Source of the DNA: Halocafeteria seosinensis | Taxonomy: Eukaryota > Sar > Bigyra > Bicosoecida | DNA: 13,030 nt | Direction: 5' to 3' | NCBI GenBank assembly: GCA_001687465.1 | Contig: LVLI01000779.1 | Coordinates: 1 to 13,030 of the forward strand | Part shown: positions 1-6,960 of the stretch, piece by piece | Layout: every line of letters begins with the position of its first letter | Position numbering within the stretch: position 1 is the first letter of the stretch | Position numbers and translations under genes: made by a program | The notes under the pieces: model-generated | Seen by the model: only the letters and a program-made list of their open reading frames with translations | Database searches by the model: none | Told to the model about the DNA's origin: nothing

Positions 1-1146
1 GTCCCGTTTCCGCTTCTTAAAATCATCCATCAATTGCTTGAATTCGTCAGGTGTGAGGTCTTCTTTAATGTTGTTTTCCGGTTCAATTGTTGCTTCACTA
101 ACGGGAAACCCTACCCATTTCACCTTAAGAAATGTCTTTCTATTTGTGGTGAATTTGTCAAGTATCCGTTCTACTCTAAAGCGAACATCAACACGGTCTT
201 TATTCTCAACTCTATTAATTTTCTGAAGTAGGTTTCGCCCGAAGAAACCTTTAGCAATTTTCCCTGTATCTTGGTTCTTAATTCTATAAGCTACTGCTTG
301 AGTATTCTGTTTTGGACGGTTAACTGCGACAATTTCGTACAATTCCATACTCCAATTTATAGGGTCTTTCTGAATTTTTCTTGGTTCTAAAGCTAGTCTA
401 ACAATATCTCCTTTGCTTAAGTTATCTTTATCTTGATTGAGATTTAAGACCCTATTTTGTCTAAGATTAGTGCTGACAAAACCTTGATTTTTCGGCTGAA
501 TAGCTTGAAGGGGTGAAAGTTCGGTACTACTATGTTTGCTAGCATTGTAATTATTAACTATCTTATCTACTGTTGCTTGGTCAATGTCTAAACCCACCAT
601 GCCAGCTTTTCTTATCGCTCGTTTAAATGTTCCATTAAATCGTTCTACAATTGAATTGGACTGAGGATTTCCAGCGATTGAAAACAACTGTTTTATTCCT
701 TCGGCTTTAAAAAAACCAGAAAGAATTCTATTCTTAAACTCCGAACCATTGTCAGATAAAATAGTTCTCGGCTTCTTTGGTAATTTGTTTAAAATATTTT
801 CAATACCTTGCCTAACAGTTTCGGCGTTCTTATCATCAATAATTTCTACAAAAGCCATTCTAGAAAAGACATCAATTATGACTAAAAAAATGAAATCACC
901 TGATGATGATAAATCCATCGCCATAATGTTAAAAGGAGCATTAGCGGTCATACTCCTTGTTCCTCTAGTAGATGGGTTTAATGGTCTAGTTAATTGATAT
1001 AGATATTGAGCTCTGAGCCAATCCTCAACTTTCTTTCTGGGAATTTTAAGCCCTTTGGCTTGAACGATTTCAAAGAGTTTATCACGTCCGAAGAAATTAC
1101 CATCGTCATAATAAACTTTTTCCAATTTTTGTTCGTCAGTTACCAT
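1..1146 (-). CDS. Chromodomain integrase, rve family (unit A copy, stop codon just off window)
   Basis: This is a retrovirus-type DDE integrase of the kind carried by Polintons and Mavirus-like virophages, and would insert linear viral DNA into host chromosomes. The ATG is at 1144-1146 and reads through 382 codons to position 1 without a stop. It aligns with the complete copy at 8255-9403 with no net indel, so only the stop codon is missing. The catalytic triad D78, D132, E168 is intact with 35 residues between the last two, and the chromodomain at about 322-362 is kept. By eye there are five amino-acid differences from the other copy (V28, G144, T294, F302 and last residue D here; T, S, K, Y and N there) and about 2% nucleotide difference, mostly silent. 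Both copies therefore appear to have stayed under purifying selection. The last-residue difference lies at the window edge and may be an end artefact. Confidence 0.9.
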   Translation of the reverse strand, partial: MVTDEQKLEKVYYDDGNFFGRDKLFEIVQAKGLKIPRKKVEDWLRAQYLYQLTRPLNPSTRGTRSMTANAPFNIMAMDLSSSGDFIFLVIIDVFSRMAFVEIIDDKNAETVRQGIENILNKLPKKPRTILSDNGSEFKNRILSGFFKAEGIKQLFSIAGNPQSNSIVERFNGTFKRAIRKAGMVGLDIDQATVDKIVNNYNASKHSSTELSPLQAIQPKNQGFVSTNLRQNRVLNLNQDKDNLSKGDIVRLALEPRKIQKDPINWSMELYEIVAVNRPKQNTQAVAYRIKNQDTGKIAKGFFGRNLLQKINRVENKDRVDVRFRVERILDKFTTNRKTFLKVKWVGFPVSEATIEPENNIKEDLTPDEFKQLMDDFKKRKRD

Positions 1147-1176
1147 ATATTTTATACTTAAAGCAGTATAAAATAT
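1147..1176 (-). promoter_or_regulatory. Hairpin between spike gene and integrase; also the integrase TATA region
   Basis: The arms 1147-1158 and 1165-1176 are a perfect 12-bp inverted repeat around a 6-nt loop. It begins at the base next to the integrase ATG and lies 14 nt past the spike stop codon. On the minus strand the arm nearest the ATG reads AGTATAAAATAT, a TATA-box-like sequence abutting the start. One palindrome could thus end the upstream transcript and start the next. It is conserved in unit B (9402-9435), where the stem has grown to 14 bp. Function is inferred. Confidence 0.6.
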
Positions 1177-1190
1177 TTAATTAGCTAAAA

Positions 1191-1991
1191 TTAAGCGATT
1201 TCGTGAATATATAAACGTCTCTCATCCACATTGCTCATCGCTGAGCTTTCAATTCGGTCATTTGCTCCAGTATTCTTATACAGCCACATGTCTGGGCCAT
1301 TACCTGAATAAGCCCTTAGATGGACACTAAAAATATCATTACTGTTCTGTAAATGTTCTAATTTAATCGGAGCATACGTTAGTTTCACTATATAATGAGT
1401 TGGGTCTTTTCCCCCTTCAAATGAAGGGCTTTCAGCACTTGTCCTATCATTTCCAGTTCCAGAAAGTACGTCATCAATGGCTTCACGAGAACCGGTAGCA
1501 TGATTTAGAAGATATAAACTTCCGGCATCATCTTGTAGCATTAGATAATCTCCTGCCTGACTGCTATTTTCTATGAGCTCAAATTGAGTAGCATTAGCTA
1601 CCGCATCTGCTCCATCTAGGTCTTCATCAACTGCATAAGCACTCACCCTATATTCTGAACTACCTACATCCCAAGCATAATATCCGGCATCATCTCCCAA
1701 AATAAAGCTTCCAGACGGTGCGGTTACGTCAACCACCAGTGCTTGAAGTAATGCTTCTAAATCTTTATTCCTTCCACTATCTATATGAGTAGATTTGCTA
1801 TCCACATTATCGGCACTAGTTTGAGCAGCGGCTGCGTCATTAATTCCCTGCGTGGCATCAGACTGAGCTGCGGCAGCGTCATCTATTCCTTGCTGTGCTT
1901 TGGTATCCGCTTGACCAGCTAGGGACAAAGCACTGTTAGCTAAAGCATTGTTATGGATTGAGAAACCCCTTTCAACATTCGTTCCGCTCAT
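1191..1991 (-). CDS. Putative virion spike/decoration protein with alanine-rich repeats (unit A)
   Basis: A 266-residue acidic protein not matched to a named family. Residues 1-34 are polar and alanine-rich. Residues 35-62 are two 14-residue repeats, each starting G-I-(D/N)-D-A-A-A-A-Q, likely a helical or coiled stalk. Residues 94-176 are beta-rich with two DDAG motifs (100-103 and 154-157) in similar surroundings, suggesting two copies of one small beta module. The C-terminal 90 residues are also beta-rich. There is no signal peptide or membrane segment. The repeated stalk followed by a beta-rich head, and the position next to the shaft-like 92-aa gene, suggest a spike, fibre head or surface decoration protein; this is inference. 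A TATATAATA element lies 11-19 nt upstream of the ATG, and hairpins flank the gene on both sides. Confidence 0.6.
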   Translation of the reverse strand: MSGTNVERGFSIHNNALANSALSLAGQADTKAQQGIDDAAAAQSDATQGINDAAAAQTSADNVDSKSTHIDSGRNKDLEALLQALVVDVTAPSGSFILGDDAGYYAWDVGSSEYRVSAYAVDEDLDGADAVANATQFELIENSSQAGDYLMLQDDAGSLYLLNHATGSREAIDDVLSGTGNDRTSAESPSFEGGKDPTHYIVKLTYAPIKLEHLQNSNDIFSVHLRAYSGNGPDMWLYKNTGANDRIESSAMSNVDERRLYIHEIA

Positions 1992-1998
1992 TGTTTTG

Positions 1999-2030
1999 TT
2001 TTATTATATATCTTTGTAAATATAATAAAA
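1999..2030 (-). terminator. Intergenic hairpin after the 92-aa gene
   Basis: The arms 1999-2009 and 2020-2030 form a perfect 11-bp A/T stem with a 10-nt loop, between the stop of the 92-aa gene and the ATG of the spike gene. It is fully conserved in unit B at 10256-10287. The arm nearest the spike gene also contains the TATATAATA promoter-like sequence. A role as a 3'-end or polyadenylation hairpin is inferred from similar signals in Mimivirus-type viruses; an A/T-only stem is weak evidence alone. Confidence 0.5.
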
Positions 2031-2048
2031 TTCTTTAGTTGATATTAA

Positions 2049-2327
2049 TTAACTACCTCCTCCTATAGTTGTTCCATCTTCAAATTCTATAATATAAGTT
2101 TCCTTAAGATACCCTATATATGTTTCTAAATCCTGAACTCTGGTTTTTAGTTGATTAATTTCATCTAGCAAACTACTAACATCATTTGACAACAGGTCAA
2201 CAATTCTTAATTGACCGTCTTGAAGGGTTAAACCACTTCCAAGTTTAAGTTTTTGGGTTATTTTATCGGGATGAAAATATTTTAAATTAATTGTTTGGTC
2301 GGAGTCAAGAATTTGACTAACAGCCAT
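2049..2327 (-). CDS. Small fibre-like protein: shaft repeat plus coiled coil (unit A)
   Basis: A 92-residue protein. Residues 25-43 (LKLGSGLTLQDGQLRI at their core) fit the pattern of an adenovirus/reovirus-type fibre-shaft repeat: alternating hydrophobic residues with Gly turns (G30, G32, G38). Residues 50-74 form a perfect heptad series with V50, I57, V64, I71 at one core position and L53, L60, L67, L74 at the other, so a parallel coiled coil is very likely. The end is Gly-rich. This suggests a short oligomeric stalk, perhaps joining a vertex capsid protein (N-terminus) to the spike encoded next door. The ATG lies 4 nt after the stop of the upstream nuclease gene (TAG AGGA ATG), the tightest spacing in the cluster, with an AATATATAG element over that junction. 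No database match was possible. Confidence 0.65.
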   Translation of the reverse strand: MAVSQILDSDQTINLKYFHPDKITQKLKLGSGLTLQDGQLRIVDLLSNDVSSLLDEINQLKTRVQDLETYIGYLKETYIIEFEDGTTIGGGS

Positions 2328-2331
2328 TCCT

Positions 2332-2856
2332 CTATATATTATCTTGATAAGATTTACAAATCTTACTTCTTTGATGTCGTGCTAAGGCATTTTGTCGTAC
2401 GGTTCTTGAGCAAAATTTACATTCAATTGTTTTTTTCCTTCGCTCTGTTATTTGTTCTTTATTATCTTCGCGGTATTGTTTTTTTTGCTCCAATATTTTT
2501 TCCCTATTATCTTGGTATCTTTCCTTTTCAGTTCTAGACGGAACTCGTTTATTCAAACTAGCTTGTAATTCTTCTAACCAGTATCGTTCGCGTTTATCAA
2601 GTTCTAACTTATTTTTACAAGGGTAGTCTTCTACTTCAATCATTTGCCAGTTGTCAAACCCTCCATTTTCACGGATAAATTGATAAACGTAGTAATGGAA
2701 TTTCTGGCTTTTAGGATTATTACAATTGATTTTATGCTGACTTTTCCTTTGCTTAAAATTGGTACTAGAACCAACATAACACTCTTGAATATTAGTATCT
2801 TTACATACAATCTTATATATCAAGCCTTTACTGTAATCTATCGGCTGTTTAGGCAT
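2332..2856 (-). CDS. GIY-YIG endonuclease with C-terminal zinc finger (unit A, first paralogue)
   Basis: A 174-residue nuclease. The GIY-YIG core runs from GLIYKIVC (11-18) through CYVGS (26-30), R37, H41 and the conserved glutamate E90 in KRERYW. A charged helical linker (112-142) has two 15-residue units, each with N-(R/K)-E-x-I-x-E (N117 and N132). The C-terminal finger is C146-x2-C149-x11-H161-x5-C167, probably for DNA binding. Such proteins occur as free-standing genes in algal viruses, Mimivirus relatives and polinton-like viruses. It sits between the capsid and shaft genes and is preceded by a TATAAAA-like element. It is clearly more diverged from its unit B counterpart (about 70% identical by eye) than its neighbours are. 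No intron or intein is seen, so homing is not shown. Confidence 0.88.
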   Translation of the reverse strand: MPKQPIDYSKGLIYKIVCKDTNIQECYVGSSTNFKQRKSQHKINCNNPKSQKFHYYVYQFIRENGGFDNWQMIEVEDYPCKNKLELDKRERYWLEELQASLNKRVPSRTEKERYQDNREKILEQKKQYREDNKEQITERRKKTIECKFCSRTVRQNALARHQRSKICKSYQDNI

Positions 2857-2872
2857 CTTTTATAATTTATTT

Positions 2873-2906
2873 ATACTATTTAAGATATTAATTTCTTTAA
2901 TAGTAT
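2873..2906 (-). terminator. Hairpin downstream of the capsid gene (unit A)
   Basis: The arms 2873-2885 and 2894-2906 form a 13-bp stem with one mismatch and an 8-nt loop (TATTAATT), 25 nt beyond the capsid stop codon. In unit B (11171-11204) the stem is perfect and the loop is identical. The structure persists although the flanking nuclease gene has diverged strongly, which supports a function such as a transcript 3' end. The A/T content keeps confidence moderate. Confidence 0.6.
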
Positions 2907-2930
2907 TATTTAGTAATATTTAGTATTCAT

Positions 2931-4763
2931 TTATTTTAATTTATTCAGTCCCTGACTCAAAGCTAGGTCTATCGCCTTTTTCCCTAACTTAGAGTTCGCG
3001 GCCGATTTAATCGCGTTTTTTCCTAATTTGCCAAGGGCAGAAGCCCCGTGACTGAGAGAACTAAATACATTCTTCTTTTTCCCACCAACTCTTAATCCTA
3101 TTGGCATGTCTTCTCCAGCAACTGGAGCATCTACGATATCACTCTCCGTTAAGAAACCACTACATATTTGAGAAGTTCCATTCTCATTATAGAGCAATTC
3201 AGAGTCGAGAAAGTTAATGGCCAGTTCAACAGTTGGAGGTTGGTATGCTCCGACTAAACCAATTGAACGTTGGTCATAAGCGGTTACAGTGACCTTGAAA
3301 GTTTGTCCTTCTAACAAACCTCCCGCTTTACCAACTGGTAAAGTTATATCTTCTCCCAGTGTTAGAATGATAGGACAACTAACGAGTGGTACTTTCTTCC
3401 CTGCTTTGTCTAAACCGAAACCCCTAAATGTATTCCAAGGAATATCAATGTATTTGCGAGCGATATTATACAGCGCTCCTTGGTCAAAGGTCAGAAGTTG
3501 ACCAGTATCATTGCCTACTTGGATTGACAAACTATAAGCAGCGAAAGTGAAATCTGCTTCACGAGGGCTCATTTGAGAATGAGGAATTCGTAGGTCAATT
3601 ACTAATTTTTGAGGGTAGATTGGCATATTATAGCTATCACTATGAAATTGTTTGGTATTAGGTTCTTCGGTATTGCCTATAGGTTGGGGGAACGATTCTT
3701 GTTGTGGTGTAACTCTGACATTATAACGAGTAAGTGGAACAACATTTAGGCTTGGTAAACCTTCTGATAAATCTTCAGGCGGGTCCATAACTTGATAACG
3801 AAGTTCAGCTCCTTCAAATGGATTTGTTACTTGTTCAGGGAAACCTTCTTGGGTAATAGTACGTCCATTTTCACCAACGGAAGAATTACGAGCTAATTTT
3901 AAAGTATTGACAATAGGAAGATTTAAGTTCATATTTGAAATACCCCATAAACCGGTACTATCCAAACCATTTGTACCATCAAATAAGAGGGGAGAAATCC
4001 ATGGTGTTTCTTCTAAGTGGTACTGAACATAGATGTCATAAACAGGACTATTTCCTCCGGCATTGACTGCTTGCGTTACGGGAATTCCATTAATATATCT
4101 TACTTCTACTCCATTATCTCCCATATAAGTTGATGGATTAGCAACAGTTCCACCGTTTAGGGGGACACCTTGAGCGTTTGTAAATGAGAAAGGATATGCT
4201 CCATCTGGGACGTGTTGGGTTTGTAAGCTTGTATTACCTAGGCTGGCTAATGGGGTTGATGCTGTACCAGCAGCGTCATTATATCGGAGATATGATAAAT
4301 CAACATTGTTTGTAGTATGGAAACTATTAGCTATATCGTCATCGTACATCATTAAATTGAGCATTTTAAATTGTCGGGATAAATCAATGTTGGTTTGAGC
4401 ATTGTTAATACCCATTCGTGGAGAGGCAAACATTCTATTTAAAGCATGTTCTCGCAAAGCGAAATTTTCAGGGGTTAAAATAGGGTTATTTTGTGCAATA
4501 GCTTGTGTAGCATCAATACTCACTCTAACGTGATAATTTAATTTAGGTACTACTACCCTCATATCCCGACGTGTAATAGTTGAGACAGAATTAGGTTGCC
4601 AATCAAATTGAAGTCCAGATTTACTAGCTGAAGCATCCCGTTTTCTGAACATTGAATAGTTCCTGACTGACCCCTTAATTGAATATCGGGGTTTGACTGG
4701 TGTCGTAACAGCTGGGAAGGTCTTAACTAGTTCAGGTCTAAATTTTTCTTCTAACAAACTCAT
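2931..4763 (-). CDS. Putative major capsid protein (unit A)
   Basis: A 610-residue beta-rich protein without signal peptide or membrane segments. Its length, its place next to a 384-aa structural candidate and the packaging ATPase in the same unit fit a double jelly-roll major capsid protein of polinton-like viruses. I did not recognise a diagnostic motif, so the call rests on size, composition and context. Residues 1-50 are basic and probably extended. A well-conserved core spans 236-533. The C-terminal tail (about 558-610) begins GLRVGGKKK and becomes a lysine-rich amphipathic helical region, perhaps for DNA contact or membrane disruption. About half of the differences from the unit B copy fall in residues 168-235. 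A TATATAAAG element lies 5-15 nt upstream of the ATG. It could instead be another large virion protein. Confidence 0.6.
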   Translation of the reverse strand: MSLLEEKFRPELVKTFPAVTTPVKPRYSIKGSVRNYSMFRKRDASASKSGLQFDWQPNSVSTITRRDMRVVVPKLNYHVRVSIDATQAIAQNNPILTPENFALREHALNRMFASPRMGINNAQTNIDLSRQFKMLNLMMYDDDIANSFHTTNNVDLSYLRYNDAAGTASTPLASLGNTSLQTQHVPDGAYPFSFTNAQGVPLNGGTVANPSTYMGDNGVEVRYINGIPVTQAVNAGGNSPVYDIYVQYHLEETPWISPLLFDGTNGLDSTGLWGISNMNLNLPIVNTLKLARNSSVGENGRTITQEGFPEQVTNPFEGAELRYQVMDPPEDLSEGLPSLNVVPLTRYNVRVTPQQESFPQPIGNTEEPNTKQFHSDSYNMPIYPQKLVIDLRIPHSQMSPREADFTFAAYSLSIQVGNDTGQLLTFDQGALYNIARKYIDIPWNTFRGFGLDKAGKKVPLVSCPIILTLGEDITLPVGKAGGLLEGQTFKVTVTAYDQRSIGLVGAYQPPTVELAINFLDSELLYNENGTSQICSGFLTESDIVDAPVAGEDMPIGLRVGGKKKNVFSSLSHGASALGKLGKNAIKSAANSKLGKKAIDLALSQGLNKLK

Positions 4764-4768
4764 TTCTT

Positions 4769-4804
4769 TATATATAATTTCTCACAATATTTTAATTATA
4801 TATA
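4769..4804 (-). terminator. A/T hairpin between penton and capsid genes
   Basis: The arms 4769-4779 and 4794-4804 form an 11-bp perfect stem with a 14-nt loop. The right arm covers the stop codon of the 384-aa gene, and the left arm is the TATATA promoter-like element of the capsid gene. It fits the pattern of combined terminator and promoter seen elsewhere here. It is entirely A/T, so chance is a real alternative. Confidence 0.4.
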
Positions 4805-5950
4805 TTTGTTCTTGAAGATGAGGTCTATAGTTCCTGTAGCTTGATTTGGCAATCTAAGTGGTCTTAATCTTCCTGTAAATCTATCTCTGTAAAAAAATTG
4901 TAAATCTAGACTCGTCAATGGTTGGTCAGAACCACCAGAAATAGAAAAGAACCTAGGATTTTCGGGAACATAAACAAGATTTTGTTTCCAAGACAACGGG
5001 GTTGATTTATCAATTGTAAATTCAGTAATAATATTTGCTTTCGTATTGTGTTGGATTAGATTCTCAGTTCCAACTTTGCTAAACCCGTATTCAACTGGTT
5101 TGCTTTGTAAAGTTGGTTCAAGAGCTAATGAACCGGTAGTTGTCACAACTAAACTAGCTACAGGTGACCAATAATTGCCAGCAGATGGGGTCTCTTGCGT
5201 TACCTTAGTATACATGTTTGGATTAGCAGAAGTGCCTAAATTGACGTTATTCAGTCCGAAGTTTTCTGATACAACAATTCCATAGTTCCGTCCTTGGTCT
5301 TTTATTGGAAATACTACGGGGAAATTTTGAAAAACATTATAGGAATTCTCATTAAAGAATAATGAACCATCCCAATTTTCAGGAAAATAAACAGAAAATA
5401 ATTCAGTTGAAGGTTCATAAGCAATAAAAGGAGGGTCTGAATCTTCGCCAAATATTTCACTGTTAGCGTGATTAATAGCTAAATTAAATAGATTTACAAC
5501 CCAGTTGATGCTAAAAATATCATAATAGCTGTTCCCAATATCTGTAGGGCTAATATCAGGTGGATTCTCTTGTTGAACTACATTTTGTGGTACATATTGG
5601 ACTGGTTGCTGGTGAACATTACCAGAACTATCTTCAATTGTAATTGTATAAATTCCTTCGTCTACAGAACTTGTAGTGGTGAAGAAATGAAAAGCAGGAA
5701 GGTCGCGAGTTATTCCGTCTAATGAGAATTTTTCCACGCCTAATATTGTATTTTCAGGATTTTCAATAATGGGCTGTGCCGTGTCCTCTCTAAACTCGCA
5801 CAGTGGGTGTGGTTCATTTCCGACGTTGTGGTTCATAATAGATAACTTAACATGCGTATAATCGGCATCATTTGTATCACGAGATAAGTTGTTAAATGTT
5901 CCTTTAAATTTCGTCCCTTGACCAGTGGAAAGATTAGCACTACTAGACAT
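4796..5950 (-). CDS. Putative penton/minor capsid protein
   Basis: A 384-residue, Asn- and Ser-rich, beta-rich protein. Visible landmarks are NTILGVEKF near 67-75, a central FSINWVVNLFNLAI stretch (146-159) and a C-terminal block with FFYRDRFTGRLRPLRL (352-367) ending in a short basic tail. A C-terminal module of a beta strand, then an Arg-rich GR-x-RPL motif and a final FKNK strand looks like a jelly-roll-type minor capsid protein; I infer this from general appearance, not a search. Its size and position directly before the major capsid candidate match the penton-MCP pairing of Polintons. It shares a divergent promoter region (5951-6011) with the 138-aa gene, with TATATAAG ending next to the ATG. 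Its unit B counterpart would lie beyond the right edge. The roles of this and the 610-aa protein could be reversed. Confidence 0.5.
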   Translation of the reverse strand: MSSSANLSTGQGTKFKGTFNNLSRDTNDADYTHVKLSIMNHNVGNEPHPLCEFREDTAQPIIENPENTILGVEKFSLDGITRDLPAFHFFTTTSSVDEGIYTITIEDSSGNVHQQPVQYVPQNVVQQENPPDISPTDIGNSYYDIFSINWVVNLFNLAINHANSEIFGEDSDPPFIAYEPSTELFSVYFPENWDGSLFFNENSYNVFQNFPVVFPIKDQGRNYGIVVSENFGLNNVNLGTSANPNMYTKVTQETPSAGNYWSPVASLVVTTTGSLALEPTLQSKPVEYGFSKVGTENLIQHNTKANIITEFTIDKSTPLSWKQNLVYVPENPRFFSISGGSDQPLTSLDLQFFYRDRFTGRLRPLRLPNQATGTIDLIFKNKYI

Positions 5951-6011
5951 CTTATATATTAATTTACTATATAAATGGTAAATTAATTAATTTTAATTAT
6001 ATATAGATAAT
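5951..6011. promoter_or_regulatory. Divergent promoter between penton gene and 138-aa gene
   Basis: This 61-bp gap separates two divergent starts. On the minus strand TATATAAG lies immediately upstream of the penton ATG. On the plus strand ATTATATATAG ends 5-6 nt before the ATG of the 138-aa gene. Between them, 5958-5967 and 5978-5987 form a 10-bp perfect inverted repeat with a 10-nt spacer, which could be a shared regulator site. Close TATA-to-ATG spacing is usual for small viruses of this kind; function is inferred. Confidence 0.55.
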
Positions 6012-6428
6012 ATGTCGTTTATGATAGCATCAAAGAAAGTTAAAGATAACTTAGAGGTCGAAATGAAGAATGCTATGAAAATGTTAAGTAATATGAGGAA
6101 GCAAGGAAACACCGGTGATTGGATGGCTTTAGCTAATAAGCTAATTTCAAGCAAACAAAAAAAAATCAATCATAGACCTGATACCAACAAAGATATTATG
6201 ACAATGAAATTTAAGATTGAAGATGCTCTAGATGATTTTAATGAGCTTCGGGACGCAATGATGCTAATGTTTAAACAAGCTTCAGCTCTGACTTCGGTCA
6301 AAGGCAAGAAAGATATGAAGAGTGTAATTCAACCCCTTGAAATTAATTTAGAAGGCTCTTTAGACCAACTAGATGATATAAAATCAAACCTAAGAAATGC
6401 TATGGGTTTGATAAAGGAAATTAAATAA
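6012..6428 (+). CDS. Small methionine-rich helical protein of unknown function
   Basis: A 138-residue, almost wholly helical, charged protein with 14 methionines and no cysteine. I do not recognise it. The N-terminal third is lysine-rich; the C-terminal half (about 65-138) has heptad-like hydrophobic spacing and may form a helical bundle. It has no signal peptide or membrane segment. It is transcribed away from the penton gene from a shared 61-bp promoter region and its 3' end overlaps the convergent nuclease gene by 8 nt (6421-6428). A scaffold, cement, DNA-binding or early regulatory protein is possible, but nothing in the sequence decides. The coding call is supported by the upstream TATATA element, the tight fit between neighbours and the AT-rich but regular codon pattern. 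Confidence 0.7.
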   Translation: MSFMIASKKVKDNLEVEMKNAMKMLSNMRKQGNTGDWMALANKLISSKQKKINHRPDTNKDIMTMKFKIEDALDDFNELRDAMMLMFKQASALTSVKGKKDMKSVIQPLEINLEGSLDQLDDIKSNLRNAMGLIKEIK

Positions 6429-6960
6429 CTTTTTCCTGATGTGATTTGCAGTTCTTGGTCTTGTGGTGTATGGCTATATTACCCCTCCTAATCCATGACT
6501 GACAATATTCACATTCTATTTTTTGGGTTTTATGTTCATTTATTTTTTGCTTATTGTTTTCGCGATATTGTCTAGCATATTCAATACATTTTGCACGGTT
6601 ATCGTCGTACCATTTTTGATGATTTTCTTGCTGGTTTCTAGAAGGAACTTGTTTATTTAACGTAGCTTGTAATTCTTCAAACCAATATCTTTCACGTTTC
6701 GCTAGTTGATGACTATTTTCACAGGGGTACTCTTCAAGCAGTACCATTTTCCAGTTAGCCCAGCCACCATTCTCGCGAATAAATTGATATACATTAAGGT
6801 TATAATCCCTACCATTTGGATTATTACAACAGGTTTTATGGCGTGATTTCCTTTGCTTGAAATTGGTCGTGCTACCCACATAACAATCCGTAACTGAAGG
6901 GTTTAAACATGCTAGCTTGTATATCAATCCGTTTTTGTAGTTCACTTGTTGTTTTGGCAT
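6421..6960 (-). CDS. GIY-YIG endonuclease with C-terminal zinc finger (second paralogue of unit A)
   Basis: A 179-residue paralogue of the nuclease at 2332-2856. The core motifs are GLIYKLAC (11-18), CYVGS (26-30), R37, H41 and E90 in KRERYW. The linker has two 15-residue charged units (N121 and N136), and the finger is C150-x2-C153-x11-H165-x5-C171. It is clearly diverged from the other two, so it is an older paralogue and not a recent copy. Its 3' end overlaps the 138-aa gene tail to tail by 8 nt, and its start faces the ATPase across a 194-bp gap. Being inserted against the strand of its neighbours, with its own TATTATAAAG element just upstream, suggests that it arrived as an independent gene. 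Target specificity is unknown. Confidence 0.87.
   Translation of the reverse strand: MPKQQVNYKNGLIYKLACLNPSVTDCYVGSTTNFKQRKSRHKTCCNNPNGRDYNLNVYQFIRENGGWANWKMVLLEEYPCENSHQLAKRERYWFEELQATLNKQVPSRNQQENHQKWYDDNRAKCIEYARQYRENNKQKINEHKTQKIECEYCQSWIRRGNIAIHHKTKNCKSHQEKVI

Larger units (their letters stand above)
1..4728 (+). repeat. Left copy of the long direct repeat (unit A)
   Basis: Positions 1-4728 are repeated in the same orientation at 8258-13030. The copies share gene order integrase, spike, shaft protein, nuclease, capsid. The offset is 8257 nt through the integrase and spike genes, about 8252 by the end of the shaft gene and 8302 in the capsid gene; the shifts come from a small indel in the shaft gene and a 45-nt insertion in the second nuclease. 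The copies are diverged, so this is not a simple repeat of one read sequence. It is either a tandem pair of integrated elements or a multi-genome-length contig from a mixed population. Confidence 0.93.

Noticed and set aside
34-231. Plus-strand ORFs opposite the integrase (also 749-997, and 8291-8488 and 8964-9254 in the second copy)
   Set aside because: They are antisense shadows of a conserved integrase gene and recur only because that gene is duplicated; they lack their own promoter context.
2295-2537. Hydrophobic plus-strand ORFs opposite the nucleases (also 2644-2865 and 10631-10825)
   Set aside because: The apparent membrane segments come from reading charged, Lys/Glu-rich linker codons in antisense. 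The nuclease frames have clear motifs.
2332-2856. Nuclease as part of an intron or intein
   Set aside because: It is a free-standing gene between intact genes, with no interrupted coding sequence on either side.
3086-3095. Adenain-type (M/I/L)xGG cleavage site in GLRVGG of the capsid tail
   Set aside because: The residue at the required hydrophobic position is Arg, and no such protease gene is seen in the unit.
3289-3501. Plus-strand ORFs opposite the capsid genes (also 11350-11559, 11591-11803, 12237-12485)
   Set aside because: Antisense to a long conserved frame; those at 11350 and 12237 are not both kept in the other copy.
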